Assembly (NCBI GenBank): GCA_024693345.1 | Contig: JAILLB010000049.1 | Coordinates: 1 to 53,250 of the forward strand | Direction of reading: 5' to 3' | Source: Clostridiales bacterium | GTDB taxonomy: Bacteria; Bacillota; Clostridia; Oscillospirales; CAG-272 | Length of the DNA stretch: 53,250 bases | Shown: positions 42,850-53,136 of the stretch, piece by piece | Layout of the letters: every line of letters starts with the position of its first letter | Position numbering within the stretch: the first letter of the stretch is position 1 | Notes under the pieces: generated by a model | The model's input: only the letters and a program-made list of their open reading frames with translations | Databases searched by the model: none | What the model was told of the DNA's origin: nothing | Program-made: the position numbers and the translations under genes

Positions 42850-44265
42850 ATGGGAGGCTTATTTGGTGCAGTTTCTAAAAGAGACGTAGTTAGTGATGTG
42901 TTCTTTGGAACGGATTATCATTCACATCTCGGAACCCACAGAGGTGGAATGGCGTGCTGGAATGAAGAAGATGGTTTTGAAAGGGATATTCACAATATTG
43001 AAACATCACCGTTCAGAACAAAATTTGCCAACATTTTGAATGAGATGAGAGGCAAATCCTGCATAGGATGTATAAGCGATTCTGAACCTCAACCTGTAAT
43101 TGTCAAATCAAAAATCGGTACGTTTGCATGCATTACTGTTGGGTATGTTTACAATGCTGAAGAACTCATAAACAAATATCTTGATGAAACAAGAGGACAT
43201 TTTGATACTCTGAGCGGAAGCAAAGTCAATGAAACCGAACTTGTCGCAGCAATGATTTGTGAAAAGGAAGATTTTGTTTCCGGAATCAAGTATGTTCACG
43301 ATACCATTAAAGGCTCATGTACAATTCTTCTGTTGGTTGAGGGTGGTGCACTGATTGCTGCCAGAGATAAATATGGAAGATTGCCCCTGAATATCGGTTG
43401 CGATGCAGATGGACACTGTGTTTCACTTGAGTCTTTTGCAATGATGAAACTGGGTTATTCTATGGAAAGAGAGCTTGGACCGGGTGAAATATGCAGAATA
43501 ACAAGTGAGGGTGTGGAAACTTTTGCTAAGCCCGGAAAAAAGAAGAAAGTATGTTCGTTTATGTGGACATATTATGGATATCCGACTGCAGAATATGAGG
43601 GAGTCAATGTTGAAATATCCAGAAACCGCGGCGGTGAGATTATGGCTCAGCGCGATGGAAATATAGGCGTTGATACCGTTTCCGGTGTTCCTGATTCCGG
43701 ACTCGCATATGCAATAGGTTACTCCAATAAATCCAAAATACCATATGCCAGACCATTCATAAAATATACACCAACGTGGCCCAGATCATTTATGCCTGCC
43801 ACGAAAAAGGATAGCGACAGGATAGCAAGAATGAAACAGGTACCTGTCACAGATTTGATCAAAGGAAGAAAACTTCTTTTCATTGATGATAGTATTGTTC
43901 GTGGAACCCAGCTCAGAGAAACTGTTGACTTTCTTTACTCCAACGGAGCAAAAGAGGTTCACATGAGAGCTGCTTGTCCTCCTGTTATGTTCGCTTGTAA
44001 ATATCTCCAGTTTACAAGATCAACACCGAACAACGAATTGCTGGCGAGAAAAGTTATATACGAACTTGAGGGCGAAGAAGGAGAAAAGCATCTGGAAGAA
44101 TATGCAAATCCGGATACAGAGAGAGGCAAGAAACTCAGGACCACGATTGCTGAAAAATTCCACTTTTCTTCACTTGAATACCAGACACTCGATGGAGTCA
44201 AGAAATCAATCGGAATCAACCCATGTGATTTGTGTACTTATTGCTGGGACGGAAAGGAAGATTAA
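42850..44265 (+). CDS. purF: Amidophosphoribosyltransferase-like protein (PurF variant without N-terminal Cys)
   Basis: 471 residues. PurF makes phosphoribosylamine from PRPP and glutamine. The N-terminal Ntn glutaminase fold is present ([18 protein letters not shown]), but the chain starts MGGLFGAV where active PurF has MCGI(V/F)G, so the nucleophilic Cys is Gly2. The phosphoribosyltransferase half is intact: [12 protein letters not shown] (PRPP loop), VSGVPDSG, and [10 protein letters not shown] at the C-terminus. I recall similar Cys-less PurF homologues in Clostridia and Bacteroidetes. It may use free ammonia, another glutaminase, or a different Cys. Its place between purE and purM argues it is the pathway enzyme. 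AGGAGG precedes the ATG. Confidence 0.85.
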   Translation: MGGLFGAVSKRDVVSDVFFGTDYHSHLGTHRGGMACWNEEDGFERDIHNIETSPFRTKFANILNEMRGKSCIGCISDSEPQPVIVKSKIGTFACITVGYVYNAEELINKYLDETRGHFDTLSGSKVNETELVAAMICEKEDFVSGIKYVHDTIKGSCTILLLVEGGALIAARDKYGRLPLNIGCDADGHCVSLESFAMMKLGYSMERELGPGEICRITSEGVETFAKPGKKKKVCSFMWTYYGYPTAEYEGVNVEISRNRGGEIMAQRDGNIGVDTVSGVPDSGLAYAIGYSNKSKIPYARPFIKYTPTWPRSFMPATKKDSDRIARMKQVPVTDLIKGRKLLFIDDSIVRGTQLRETVDFLYSNGAKEVHMRAACPPVMFACKYLQFTRSTPNNELLARKVIYELEGEEGEKHLEEYANPDTERGKKLRTTIAEKFHFSSLEYQTLDGVKKSIGINPCDLCTYCWDGKED

Positions 44266-44267
44266 AC

Positions 44268-45314
44268 ATGTCGAAAGAGATTTCAAAATCCGAAAGCTAC
44301 GCGGCAGCCGGTGTGGATATAACGGCAGGATACAAAGCCGTTGAACTGATGAAAAAACACATAGCCAGAACAATGACAAGTGAAGTGTGCTCTGGTATTG
44401 GTGGATTCGGAGGTCTTTACGCACCCAATCTCGTTGGCATGAAAGAACCTGTTCTTGTTTCAGGTACCGACGGAGTTGGTACAAAACTCAAAATTGCATT
44501 TGAAATGGACAAGCACGATACGGTCGGAATAGATTGTGTGGCGATGTGCGTAAACGATGTAATCTGTTGCGGAGCAAGACCAATGTTTTTCCTTGACTAT
44601 ATTGCATGCGGAAAAAATGTACCAGAAAAGATTGCCCAGATAGTCAGCGGTGTTGCAGAAGGATGTGTTCAATCAGGTAGTGCTCTTATAGGAGGGGAAA
44701 CAGCAGAAATGCCGGGATTTTATCCAGAAAATGAATACGATCTTGCTGGTTTTTCAGTAGGCATTGTGGATAAAAGCAAGGTAATAGATAACTCAAAAAT
44801 GAAAAAGGGAGATGTTGTAATAGCACTTCCTTCATCAGGAGTTCACTCAAACGGGTTTTCACTTGTCAGAAAAGTGTTCGGAATAGGAACAAAAAAGATA
44901 GATAAACCGGTTCCAGAACTAGGCGGAAAAACACTCGGAGAAGTTCTTCTCACCCCAACAAAGATATATGTTAAACCGGTTTTGGCGTTATTGGACAAAG
45001 TAACTGTAAAAGGGATTTCTCATATTACAGGCGGAGGATTCTACGAAAACATACCAAGATCTGTTCCGGATGGGCTTTGTGCAAAGATAGATAAGAAAGC
45101 CGTTGAGATTCTTCCAATATTCAATCTAATCCAAAAGGAAGGAAAGATTGATGAGAGAGATATGTTCAATACATTCAACATGGGTGTAGGGATGGACATA
45201 ATTGTCAGAAAAGAAGATGCCCCAAAAGCGGTTGATATTCTCAAGGAAAATGGTGAAAACGCATACATAATCGGAGAAATAACTGAATCCGAAGACAAGG
45301 TACAAATATGCTGA
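44268..45314 (+). CDS. purM: Phosphoribosylformylglycinamidine cyclo-ligase
   Basis: 348 residues from the ATG at 44268 ([17 protein letters not shown]), preceded by AAGGAAG; the longer frame starts inside purF. It closes the imidazole ring (FGAM to AIR) using ATP. Seen are [51 protein letters not shown] and [14 protein letters not shown]. It starts 2 bp after purF and overlaps purN by 7 bp. Confidence 0.96.
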   Translation: MSKEISKSESYAAAGVDITAGYKAVELMKKHIARTMTSEVCSGIGGFGGLYAPNLVGMKEPVLVSGTDGVGTKLKIAFEMDKHDTVGIDCVAMCVNDVICCGARPMFFLDYIACGKNVPEKIAQIVSGVAEGCVQSGSALIGGETAEMPGFYPENEYDLAGFSVGIVDKSKVIDNSKMKKGDVVIALPSSGVHSNGFSLVRKVFGIGTKKIDKPVPELGGKTLGEVLLTPTKIYVKPVLALLDKVTVKGISHITGGGFYENIPRSVPDGLCAKIDKKAVEILPIFNLIQKEGKIDERDMFNTFNMGVGMDIIVRKEDAPKAVDILKENGENAYIIGEITESEDKVQIC

Positions 45315-45913
45315 AAGTTAAAATTGCTGTGTTTGTTTCAGGAGGCGGAACAAATCTTCAGGCATTGATTGATGCCCAAAAAGCGGGAATTATAGAAAGC
45401 GGAGAAATAAAACTTGTTGTTTCGTCTAATCCTGAAGCTTATGCTCTGACACGTGCAGAAAATGCAGGTATAAAGACAGTCATATGTTCGAGAAAAGAGC
45501 TCGGAGATGAATTTGAAGAGAAAATAAATGAGGCGCTTGTTGAGAATGGAATAGAACTCATAGTTCTTGCCGGTTTTATGTCCATTCTTTCGCCCGGTTT
45601 CACAAAAAAACACGAAAACAGGATAATTAATGTTCATCCGGCTTTGATTCCGTCATTCTGCGGAAAAGGTTTTTATGGACTCAAAGTTCATGAAGCCGCA
45701 CTTGAATATGGTGTAAAGGTCACCGGAGCAACGGTTCATTATGTAAACGAGGTGCCCGACGGAGGTAGAATTATAATGCAGAAAGCTGTCGAAGTTAAAG
45801 AAGGAGATACTCCCGAAGTTCTACAGAAAAGAGTTATGGAAGAGGCGGAATGGAAGATTCTGCCAAAGGCAACCGAACTTGTATGTAAAAAGATAATTGA
45901 TGAAAGGAAATAG
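45308..45913 (+). CDS. purN: Phosphoribosylglycinamide formyltransferase
   Basis: 201 residues. It transfers a formyl group from 10-formyltetrahydrofolate to GAR. Visible are [24 protein letters not shown], the catalytic [10 protein letters not shown] with [14 protein letters not shown], and [15 protein letters not shown] with the catalytic Asp. Its ATG overlaps the purM stop, so the two are translated in a coupled way. Confidence 0.96.
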   Translation: MLKVKIAVFVSGGGTNLQALIDAQKAGIIESGEIKLVVSSNPEAYALTRAENAGIKTVICSRKELGDEFEEKINEALVENGIELIVLAGFMSILSPGFTKKHENRIINVHPALIPSFCGKGFYGLKVHEAALEYGVKVTGATVHYVNEVPDGGRIIMQKAVEVKEGDTPEVLQKRVMEEAEWKILPKATELVCKKIIDERK

Positions 45914-45917
45914 GGTT

Positions 45918-46640
45918 ATGGATTGCTACGAAACAAAGACTTTTGACTCCCGGGTCAAAGGCAACTCATATGTCGGAAGAGGAATTGTGGTCGGAACATC
46001 ACCGAGCGGAGAATATGCTGTTTTCGCATATTTCATAATGGGAAGAAGCAACAACAGCAGAAACAGAGTGTTTGTCAAGGAAGGAAAGAACATCACAATT
46101 TATCCTTTCGATCCTTCAAAGGTTGATGATCCGTCTCTCATCATTTATTCTCCAATAAGAGAAATAGGAAACAGCATTATTGTCACAAACGGAGATCAGA
46201 CTGACACTATATATGATTTCATCAAAGATGGAAAGACGTTTGAAGAGGCTCTCGATACGAGAACATTTGAGCCAGATGAGCCAAACTTCACTCCGAGAAT
46301 CAGCGCAATTCTGAATTTAGGTGAAAAGTACACATATAAGATGAATATACTGAAGAGCATAGACAAAGATGGAAGCGACTGTCAGAGATTTACATATTCC
46401 TATCCTTCAGTTAAAGGACTAGGACATTTTATCCATACATACCAAGGTGATGGAAAACCACTTCCGACGTTCTTCGGTGAATGCGAGAGAGTTGAGATAC
46501 CGGAAGATATAGATGAATTCACAAAGACAATATGGAACTCACTTGACGAAGACAACAAGATATCTCTTTGCGTGAGATACATCTCACTGAAAGACAGAAC
46601 CGAAAGAGAAGTAATTATCAACAAAAATCAGGAGGCGTAA
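45918..46640 (+). CDS. purO: IMP cyclohydrolase, PurO-type
   Basis: 240 residues from the ATG at 45918 (MDCYETKTFDSRVKGNSYVG), just after the purN stop, with AGGAAATAGGG upstream. It matches the PurO-type IMP cyclohydrolase family: GRGIVVGTSPSGEYAVFAYFIMGRS, SRNRVF, TNGDQTD, EPDEPNFTPRISAI and GHFIHTYQGDG (in parts). It closes FAICAR to IMP, the last step of the pathway. Most bacteria use the N-terminal domain of bifunctional PurH for this; here that domain is absent and the next gene is the transformylase alone. Confidence 0.88.
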   Translation: MDCYETKTFDSRVKGNSYVGRGIVVGTSPSGEYAVFAYFIMGRSNNSRNRVFVKEGKNITIYPFDPSKVDDPSLIIYSPIREIGNSIIVTNGDQTDTIYDFIKDGKTFEEALDTRTFEPDEPNFTPRISAILNLGEKYTYKMNILKSIDKDGSDCQRFTYSYPSVKGLGHFIHTYQGDGKPLPTFFGECERVEIPEDIDEFTKTIWNSLDEDNKISLCVRYISLKDRTEREVIINKNQEA

Positions 46641-46641
46641 A

Positions 46642-47826
46642 GTGAAAGAATTTGAACTGAAATACGGATGCAATCCCAACCAGAAGCCATCAAGAATATA
46701 TATGGCCGACAGCAGAGAACTTCCCGTTGAAATACTTAACGGAAGACCAGGATACATCAATTTTCTGGATGCATTCAACAGCTGGCAGCTTGTTAAGGAA
46801 TTGAAAGAAGCTACGGGAAAAGAATGCGCAACCTCATTCAAACATGTCAGCCCTACATCAGCTGCTATTGGCAAACAGCTGAGTGCGGAATTAAAAAAGG
46901 CTTGTTTTGTTGATGATATTGAAGGACTTGACGATTCTCCTCTGGCCTGTGCATATGCAAGGGCAAGAGGCACTGACAGAATGTCTTCATACGGAGACTG
47001 GATTGCGCTCTCGGGCGAATGTGATGAAACGACAGCAAAGCTGATTCAGAGAGAAGTATCTGACGGTGTCATTGCACCGAGTTATTCTGAAGCTGCACTG
47101 GAAATACTCAGAACAAAGAGAAAAGGAACCTATAACGTCGTAAAAATCGACCCTTCATACGTGCCAGAAACTCAGGAGAGAAAACAGGTGTTTGGAGTAA
47201 CATTTGAACAGGGAAGAAACAATATAAAGATAGACAAGTCACTTCTGGAAAATATTGTGACCGAAAACAAAGTTCTCACTCCTGATGCTATAAATGATCT
47301 CATCATATCACTGATTACACTTAAGTACACACAATCAAATTCAGTTTGTTACGCGTTTGATGGACAGGCAATAGGCGTAGGTGCAGGTCAGCAGTCAAGA
47401 ATCCACTGTACAAGACTTGCAGGAAGCAAAGCGGATACATGGAACCTCAGAAGAAGCCCGAAGGTAATGGTGCTTCCATTCCTTGACGAGATGAAGAGAG
47501 CCGAAAGAGACAACGTAATCGACGGATATATAAACGGAAATGAAGAAGATGTATGTGCAGACGGAATCTGGCAGAAATATTTCAAAAAACAGCCCGAAAG
47601 ACTTACAGAAAAAGATAAGGAAGATTACCTGTCATCGCTATCAGGAATTTCTCTCGGTTCAGATGCATTCTTCCCGTTTGACGATAACATCAAGAGAGCA
47701 AAAAAGAGCGGCGTTTCCTATATTGCCGAGCCTGGTGGCTCCATAAGGGATGACGTAGTAATAGAAAGAGCAAATGAATATGGCATGGTGATGGCATTTA
47801 CTGGAACGAGGTTATTTCATCACTGA
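46642..47826 (+). CDS. AICAR transformylase, stand-alone
   Basis: 394 residues from a GTG with AGGAGG 7 bp upstream. It is the AICARFT half of PurH without the MGS-like cyclohydrolase domain: LKYGCNPNQKPSRIY, LNGRPGYINFLDAFN, the catalytic Lys-His in SFKHVSPTSAA, IGVGAGQQSRIHCTRLAG, and SDAFFPFDDNI, PGGSIRDD, FTGTRLFHH at the end. It formylates AICAR with 10-formyltetrahydrofolate. It lies 1 bp after the PurO-type gene; together they replace PurH. Confidence 0.93.
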   Translation: MKEFELKYGCNPNQKPSRIYMADSRELPVEILNGRPGYINFLDAFNSWQLVKELKEATGKECATSFKHVSPTSAAIGKQLSAELKKACFVDDIEGLDDSPLACAYARARGTDRMSSYGDWIALSGECDETTAKLIQREVSDGVIAPSYSEAALEILRTKRKGTYNVVKIDPSYVPETQERKQVFGVTFEQGRNNIKIDKSLLENIVTENKVLTPDAINDLIISLITLKYTQSNSVCYAFDGQAIGVGAGQQSRIHCTRLAGSKADTWNLRRSPKVMVLPFLDEMKRAERDNVIDGYINGNEEDVCADGIWQKYFKKQPERLTEKDKEDYLSSLSGISLGSDAFFPFDDNIKRAKKSGVSYIAEPGGSIRDDVVIERANEYGMVMAFTGTRLFHH

Positions 47827-47842
47827 TAAATAGGGGTTCAAA

Positions 47843-49117
47843 ATGAAGATAATGGTAATAGGCGGAGGCGGCCGCGAACACGCAATCATAAAAAAAATCA
47901 GACAGGGAAAAGGTGAACATGAGATTTACTGTCTTCCCGGAAATGCAGGAATGGCTGGAGAAGCAACATGCATTGATATCAAGGCAAAAGAGATAGATAA
48001 AATAGTGGAATTTGCCAGGGAAAACGGAATTGAATATGCAATAGTGGCTCAGGATGATCCGCTCGCACTCGGATGTGTTGACAGACTGAATGAGGTAGGA
48101 GTACCTTGTTTCGGACCAACTGCAAAAGCTGCTGAAATAGAATCAAGCAAAGTCTTTGCAAAGAATCTCATGAAAAAATATGGTATTCCGACATCAGAGT
48201 ATGAAGTGTTTGATAACTCCAAAAAGGCATTGAAATACGTAAAAACAGCCAAGTATCCTATTGTCATCAAGGCAGATGGTCTTGCACTCGGAAAAGGTGT
48301 GACAATAGCACAAAACGAAAAAGAAGCTGTTGATGCTATAGTGTCAGTAATGGAGACAAAGGTCTTTGGTGAATCAGGAAATAAAGTAGTTATCGAAGAA
48401 TTCATGGAAGGTCCCGAAGTGTCTGTATTGTCATTCTGTGACGGAAAGACAATTGTTCCGATGGTTTCTTCAATGGATCACAAGAGAGCATATGACGGAG
48501 ACAATGGTCCTAATACAGGAGGCATGGGAACAATTGCGCCAAATCCGTTCTACACTCCAGAAGTTCAGAGAGAGTGCGAAGAAAAGATTATTAAGCCTAC
48601 AGTTGAAGCCATGAGAAAAGAGGGAAGACCGTTCAAAGGCTGTTTATATTTTGGACTGATGGTAACAAAGGATGGTCCGAAAGTTGTCGAATACAACTGC
48701 AGATTCGGAGATCCAGAAACGCAAGTTGTTCTACCTCTTCTTGAGAGTGATTTGCTCGAAATAATGCTGGCGACCACTAACGGAACACTTGACAAAACAG
48801 AAGTCAGGTTTTCAAACAAATCTGCATGTTGTGTGGTTTTGGCTTCTCAGGGTTATCCTGTTAAATACGAAAAAGGGTATTCAATTTTTGTTCCTGATGA
48901 CATAAAAGACAACGTGTATTTTGCAGGTGTGGCTTCAGACCATGGAGAGCTTGTCACCAATGGCGGCAGAGTGCTTGGTGTTACAACAGTTGCTGATGAT
49001 CTAAAATCTGCCATCAAAAAATCCTATAAGTATGCAAAGAGAATTTCTTTCAGAAAGTCTTTCATGAGAACAGACATAGGAGCAAAAGCACTCAATGCTT
49101 TGGAGAACAATCAATGA
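47843..49117 (+). CDS. purD: Phosphoribosylamine-glycine ligase
   Basis: 424 residues. This ATP-grasp enzyme joins phosphoribosylamine and glycine. The N-terminus is MVIGGGGREHAI; the ATP-grasp core shows VIKADGLALGKGVTIA, EEFMEGPEVSVLSF, PNTGGMGTIAP and EYNCRFGDPETQVVLP. The usual C-terminal domain is complete. AGGGG precedes the ATG. It overlaps purL by 4 bp (ATGA). Confidence 0.96.
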   Translation: MKIMVIGGGGREHAIIKKIRQGKGEHEIYCLPGNAGMAGEATCIDIKAKEIDKIVEFARENGIEYAIVAQDDPLALGCVDRLNEVGVPCFGPTAKAAEIESSKVFAKNLMKKYGIPTSEYEVFDNSKKALKYVKTAKYPIVIKADGLALGKGVTIAQNEKEAVDAIVSVMETKVFGESGNKVVIEEFMEGPEVSVLSFCDGKTIVPMVSSMDHKRAYDGDNGPNTGGMGTIAPNPFYTPEVQRECEEKIIKPTVEAMRKEGRPFKGCLYFGLMVTKDGPKVVEYNCRFGDPETQVVLPLLESDLLEIMLATTNGTLDKTEVRFSNKSACCVVLASQGYPVKYEKGYSIFVPDDIKDNVYFAGVASDHGELVTNGGRVLGVTTVADDLKSAIKKSYKYAKRISFRKSFMRTDIGAKALNALENNQ

Positions 49118-52100
49118 TATACAGAATTTTTGTTGAAAAGAGAAAAGAACTTGCAACGGAAGCAAAAGCTCTCGCTGCTGATTTGCGCTCTTTTCTTGGC
49201 ATTGACGGATTGAGTGATGCAAGGATTATCAATAGGTATGATGTTGAAAATATTTCGCAAGATGTCTTTGACGAGGCAGTTAAAACAGTGTTTTCAGAGC
49301 CGCAGTGTGACATTTCGACATCAGAAATTGATTTAAATAACTCAAAATCCTTTGCGGTTGAATATCTTCCGGGCCAATTTGACGCAAGGGCTGATTCAGC
49401 TGAGCAGTGTGTTCAGATAATGTCAATGGACGAAAGGCCGATTATTCGATCTGCAAAGGTATATGCTTTTTACGGAAATATTTCTGATGAACAGCTGAAT
49501 GCCATTAAGAAGTATCTTATTAACCCTGTCGAGTCCAGAGAAGCTTCAATGGATTTGCCGGATACTCTCATCGTAGACTATCCTTATCCTGAAGATGTAA
49601 AAGTTCTCGATGGTTTCAGAAAACTCAAGGGTAATGAGATAGGTTCTTTTATAAAACAATACGGACTCGCTATGGACGAGGCGGATCTAGAGTTCTGTGT
49701 GGAGTATTTCAACAGCGAACACAGAGATCCCACAATGACTGAAATAAGAATGATTGATACTTACTGGTCAGATCACTGCAGACATACAACATTCGGAACC
49801 ATCATTGATGGTATATCTTTTGCGGATGAAAAAGTTAAAAATGCATACGACAGATATATAGGAATCCGCAAAGAACTCAACAGAACAAAGCCCATATGTC
49901 TTATGGATATGGGAACAATTGGAGCCAAATACCTCAAAAAGCAGGGCAAACTGAACAAACTTGATGAGAGTGAAGAGATCAATGCGTGCACTGTCAAAAC
50001 AGAAGTTGAGATTGACGGAAAAAAGGAGCCTTGGCTTTTACTCTTCAAAAATGAAACACATAACCACCCAACGGAAATAGAGCCGTTCGGTGGTGCAGCA
50101 ACATGTATTGGCGGTGCCATAAGAGACCCGTTGTCCGGAAGGGCATATGTCTATGGTGCAATGAGACTGACAGGTGCAGCTGATCCTTTAAAACCAATCT
50201 CTGAAACCATAAAAGGCAAACTCCCGCAGAAGAAAATTGTCACTACTGCTGCCGCAGGGTATTCTTCATATGGCAATCAGATTGGACTTGCTACCGGTAT
50301 AGTTGATGAGATATATAATCCCGGTTATGTTGCAAAACATATGGAGGTTGGTGCAGTTATAGCGGCCGCTCCGGAAAAAAACGTCAAGAGAGAAAGACCT
50401 GAAAATGGTGACGTTGTAATACTCATAGGCGGAAGAACAGGACGTGATGGTTGCGGAGGTGCAACAGGCAGTTCCAAATCACACAATCTTAGTTCACTGG
50501 CAACATGCGGAGCAGAAGTTCAAAAAGGAAATGCTCCGGAAGAGAGAAAACTGCAGAGATTCTTCAGAAATCCTGAAGCTTCCATCCTCATAAAGAGGTG
50601 TAACGATTTCGGTGCCGGAGGTGTGTCTGTTGCGGTTGGTGAACTTGCAGACGGACTTGACATCGAACTCGACAAAGTGCCAAAAAAATATGCAGGGCTT
50701 GATGGAACGGAACTTGCCATAAGCGAATCACAGGAACGTATGGCAGTTGTTGTTGAAGAAAACAGTGTTGAAAAATTCCTTAAACTTGCAGAAGAAGAAA
50801 ATATAGAAGCAACAGAGATTGCAAGGGTTACTGATACAAACAGACTTGTCATGAACTGGAGAGGAAAAACAATAGTAGACATTTCAAGGGATTTTCTGAA
50901 TTCAAATGGTGCGGAAAAACATATATGCATTGAGACTCAAAAATCCGAAATGGTTACTAACACAGCCACAGGCGACTTTGCTAAGGATATAAAAGCTTTG
51001 GCAACAGATATTAACATCTGTTCCAAGAGAGGTCTGGCAGAGCGTTTTGACTCAACAATCGGAGCCGGAACTGTTGTGATGCCGTTTGGAGGCAAATATC
51101 AGCTGACACCATCCCAGACAATGGTTCAGAAACTTCCCGTAATGCACGGAGAAACAAATGACTGTTCACTCATGTCATGGGGGTTTGATGTCAAACTCAG
51201 TGAAAAAGATCCGTTCAGTGGAGCATACATTGCAGTTGTTGAGTCGCTCAGCAAACTAGTTGCATCAGGCGCAGAATACAAAGACATTTATCTGTCCTTC
51301 CAGGAATATTTCAAAAAGCCCGGAAATGAAGGCGAGAGATGGGGACAGCCTCTTGAGGCAGTTCTCGGTGCCCTCATGGCCCAGGTAGATTTTGAGGTTG
51401 CTGCAATAGGCGGAAAAGACTCAATGAGTGGAAGCTTTGAAGACATAAATGTTCCTCCTACACTTATTTCGTTTGCCGTAACTCAGTCCAAGACAGATAA
51501 TGTCATCACGAATGAGTTTAAAAACAGCGGTAATTACCTGTATCTCTTCAAACCTAAAGTAACAGAAATAGGCCTTCCGAAATCTGACAGCCTCATACCC
51601 ATTTATGGTGAGGTAAACAAGCTGTTCAAAAATAAAAAAGCCGTATCCGGTTACGCTGTAACAAGAGGCGGCATTGCTGAAGCAGTCATGAAAATGTCTT
51701 TCGGAAACGGAATAGGCTTTTCTTTTGAAAAAGGATTAAATGAAGAAGAGCTGTTCGAATCAGGTTGCGGAGCTATACTTGTTGAGACAACATGTGAAAT
51801 CGAAGGTGCAACCCTTGTCGGAAGAACAACTGATGATGGAACAATTAAATATGATGAGTCATCAGTAAGCCTGGAAGAATTATGCGGAGAATGGGAAGAC
51901 AAACTTGAACCCGTATACGCATGTAATCTCAAAAACGATTTGGACAAGCCCGAAACAGTCACATCATACAATAAATCTGTCTCAGCGCCTATGGTCAAAA
52001 AGTCAGTACCGAAAGTTGCTATACCTGCTTTCCCTGGAACAAACTGCGAATATGACACGGCAAGAGCATTCGAAAGAGCGGGCGCAGAACCTGTTATTTA

Positions 52101-52800
52101 CGTTGTTAAGAATCTCACAGCAGACAACATTAAGAAATCCGCAGAAGAATTTTCAAACATTGTCAGAGATTCACAGATGATATTCATTCCGGGAGGCTTC
52201 TCCGGGGGAGATGAGCCTGATGGTTCAGGCAAGTTCATCTGTTCATTCTTCAGAGCTCCCGAAGTCAAAGAAGTAACAATGAAACTCCTTGACGAAGGCG
52301 GACTTATGGCGGGAATCTGCAACGGATTCCAGGCCCTTGTAAAACTCGGTCTTGTCCCGTACGGAAAGATAATAGACGCTGATGAGAATTGTCCGACACT
52401 TACATACAACATAATTGGCAGACACCAGTCCAGAATCGTGAGAACAAGAGTTGCATCATCCATGTCGCCATGGCTGTCCATGACAAAGCCCGGTGAAGTG
52501 TACAGCGTACCGATTTCACACGGCGAAGGAAGATTTGTATGCTCTGAAAAAGTGTACGACGAACTCAAGGAAAACGGACAGATTGCAACTCAGTATGTTG
52601 ACTTTAATGATGAAGCTACATACGACATCCACTTCAATCCAAACGGCTCATTTATGGGAATTGAAGGAATTACGTCAAAAGACGGAAGAATCCTCGGAAA
52701 GATGGGACATTCGGAAAGAATCGGACAAGGTCTGTATAAGAATGTCGATGGCAACTACGACATCAAGATGTTTGAGTCTGCAGTCAGATACTTCAAATAG
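49114..52800 (+). CDS. purL: Phosphoribosylformylglycinamidine synthase, single-chain
   Basis: 1228 residues, the large one-chain form rather than the PurL/PurQ/PurS set of bacilli. An N-terminal PurS-like part (to about 160) precedes a linker (DTYWSDHCRHTTF), two AIRS-like halves (NETHNHPTEIEPFGGAATCIGG; GGKDSMSGSF) and a C-terminal class I glutaminase: IPAFPGTNCEYD, MAGICNGFQALVKLG (nucleophile Cys) and VPISHGEGRF (His, Glu). It converts FGAR to FGAM using glutamine. Its ATG overlaps the purD stop with GGAG upstream. Last gene of the operon; only a weak palindrome (ATGATCAT, around 52827) follows it. Confidence 0.96.
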   Translation: MIYRIFVEKRKELATEAKALAADLRSFLGIDGLSDARIINRYDVENISQDVFDEAVKTVFSEPQCDISTSEIDLNNSKSFAVEYLPGQFDARADSAEQCVQIMSMDERPIIRSAKVYAFYGNISDEQLNAIKKYLINPVESREASMDLPDTLIVDYPYPEDVKVLDGFRKLKGNEIGSFIKQYGLAMDEADLEFCVEYFNSEHRDPTMTEIRMIDTYWSDHCRHTTFGTIIDGISFADEKVKNAYDRYIGIRKELNRTKPICLMDMGTIGAKYLKKQGKLNKLDESEEINACTVKTEVEIDGKKEPWLLLFKNETHNHPTEIEPFGGAATCIGGAIRDPLSGRAYVYGAMRLTGAADPLKPISETIKGKLPQKKIVTTAAAGYSSYGNQIGLATGIVDEIYNPGYVAKHMEVGAVIAAAPEKNVKRERPENGDVVILIGGRTGRDGCGGATGSSKSHNLSSLATCGAEVQKGNAPEERKLQRFFRNPEASILIKRCNDFGAGGVSVAVGELADGLDIELDKVPKKYAGLDGTELAISESQERMAVVVEENSVEKFLKLAEEENIEATEIARVTDTNRLVMNWRGKTIVDISRDFLNSNGAEKHICIETQKSEMVTNTATGDFAKDIKALATDINICSKRGLAERFDSTIGAGTVVMPFGGKYQLTPSQTMVQKLPVMHGETNDCSLMSWGFDVKLSEKDPFSGAYIAVVESLSKLVASGAEYKDIYLSFQEYFKKPGNEGERWGQPLEAVLGALMAQVDFEVAAIGGKDSMSGSFEDINVPPTLISFAVTQSKTDNVITNEFKNSGNYLYLFKPKVTEIGLPKSDSLIPIYGEVNKLFKNKKAVSGYAVTRGGIAEAVMKMSFGNGIGFSFEKGLNEEELFESGCGAILVETTCEIEGATLVGRTTDDGTIKYDESSVSLEELCGEWEDKLEPVYACNLKNDLDKPETVTSYNKSVSAPMVKKSVPKVAIPAFPGTNCEYDTARAFERAGAEPVIYVVKNLTADNIKKSAEEFSNIVRDSQMIFIPGGFSGGDEPDGSGKFICSFFRAPEVKEVTMKLLDEGGLMAGICNGFQALVKLGLVPYGKIIDADENCPTLTYNIIGRHQSRIVRTRVASSMSPWLSMTKPGEVYSVPISHGEGRFVCSEKVYDELKENGQIATQYVDFNDEATYDIHFNPNGSFMGIEGITSKDGRILGKMGHSERIGQGLYKNVDGNYDIKMFESAVRYFK

Positions 52801-52896
52801 ATACCACTCAATGATCCAACATCAAAATGATCATGTTTTGTAAGATAGATTCAACAAATATTGCGAATTATTAATGAGAAAGAGAGATTACATATA

Positions 52897-53136
52897 ATGA
52901 AAAAGTGGGTCTTGTCTATAGGTTTTTCGATAATCTTTTTAACATTCGCGGTAACAATAGTGTTTTTGATTCTAGATATTGCAAATGAATCGTACGATTG
53001 GTTCGACAAAGTTCTCATTGTTCCAGGATATTTGGCATTGATATTTCCTATTGTTTTGGAAGAGTTAGTTCTATTAGAAACTTGTACAAAATTATTTGTT
53101 TCAATCCTCGTTTATGCTTGCCGGGAACACCCGTGA
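52897..53136 (+). CDS. Small two-helix membrane protein, unknown
   Basis: 79 residues from the ATG at 52897 (MKKWVLSIGFSIIFLTFAVT), with AGAGAGA upstream. Two hydrophobic helices (about 5-29 and 46-74) flank IANESYDWFDKV. The second holds EELVLLETCTKLF. I do not recognise it. The frame ends abruptly in ACREHP next to a hairpin (53136-53154), so the natural C-terminus may have been cut by an insertion. Purine control seems unlikely as it starts 96 bp after purL behind its own AT-rich leader. Confidence 0.5.
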   Translation: MKKWVLSIGFSIIFLTFAVTIVFLILDIANESYDWFDKVLIVPGYLALIFPIVLEELVLLETCTKLFVSILVYACREHP

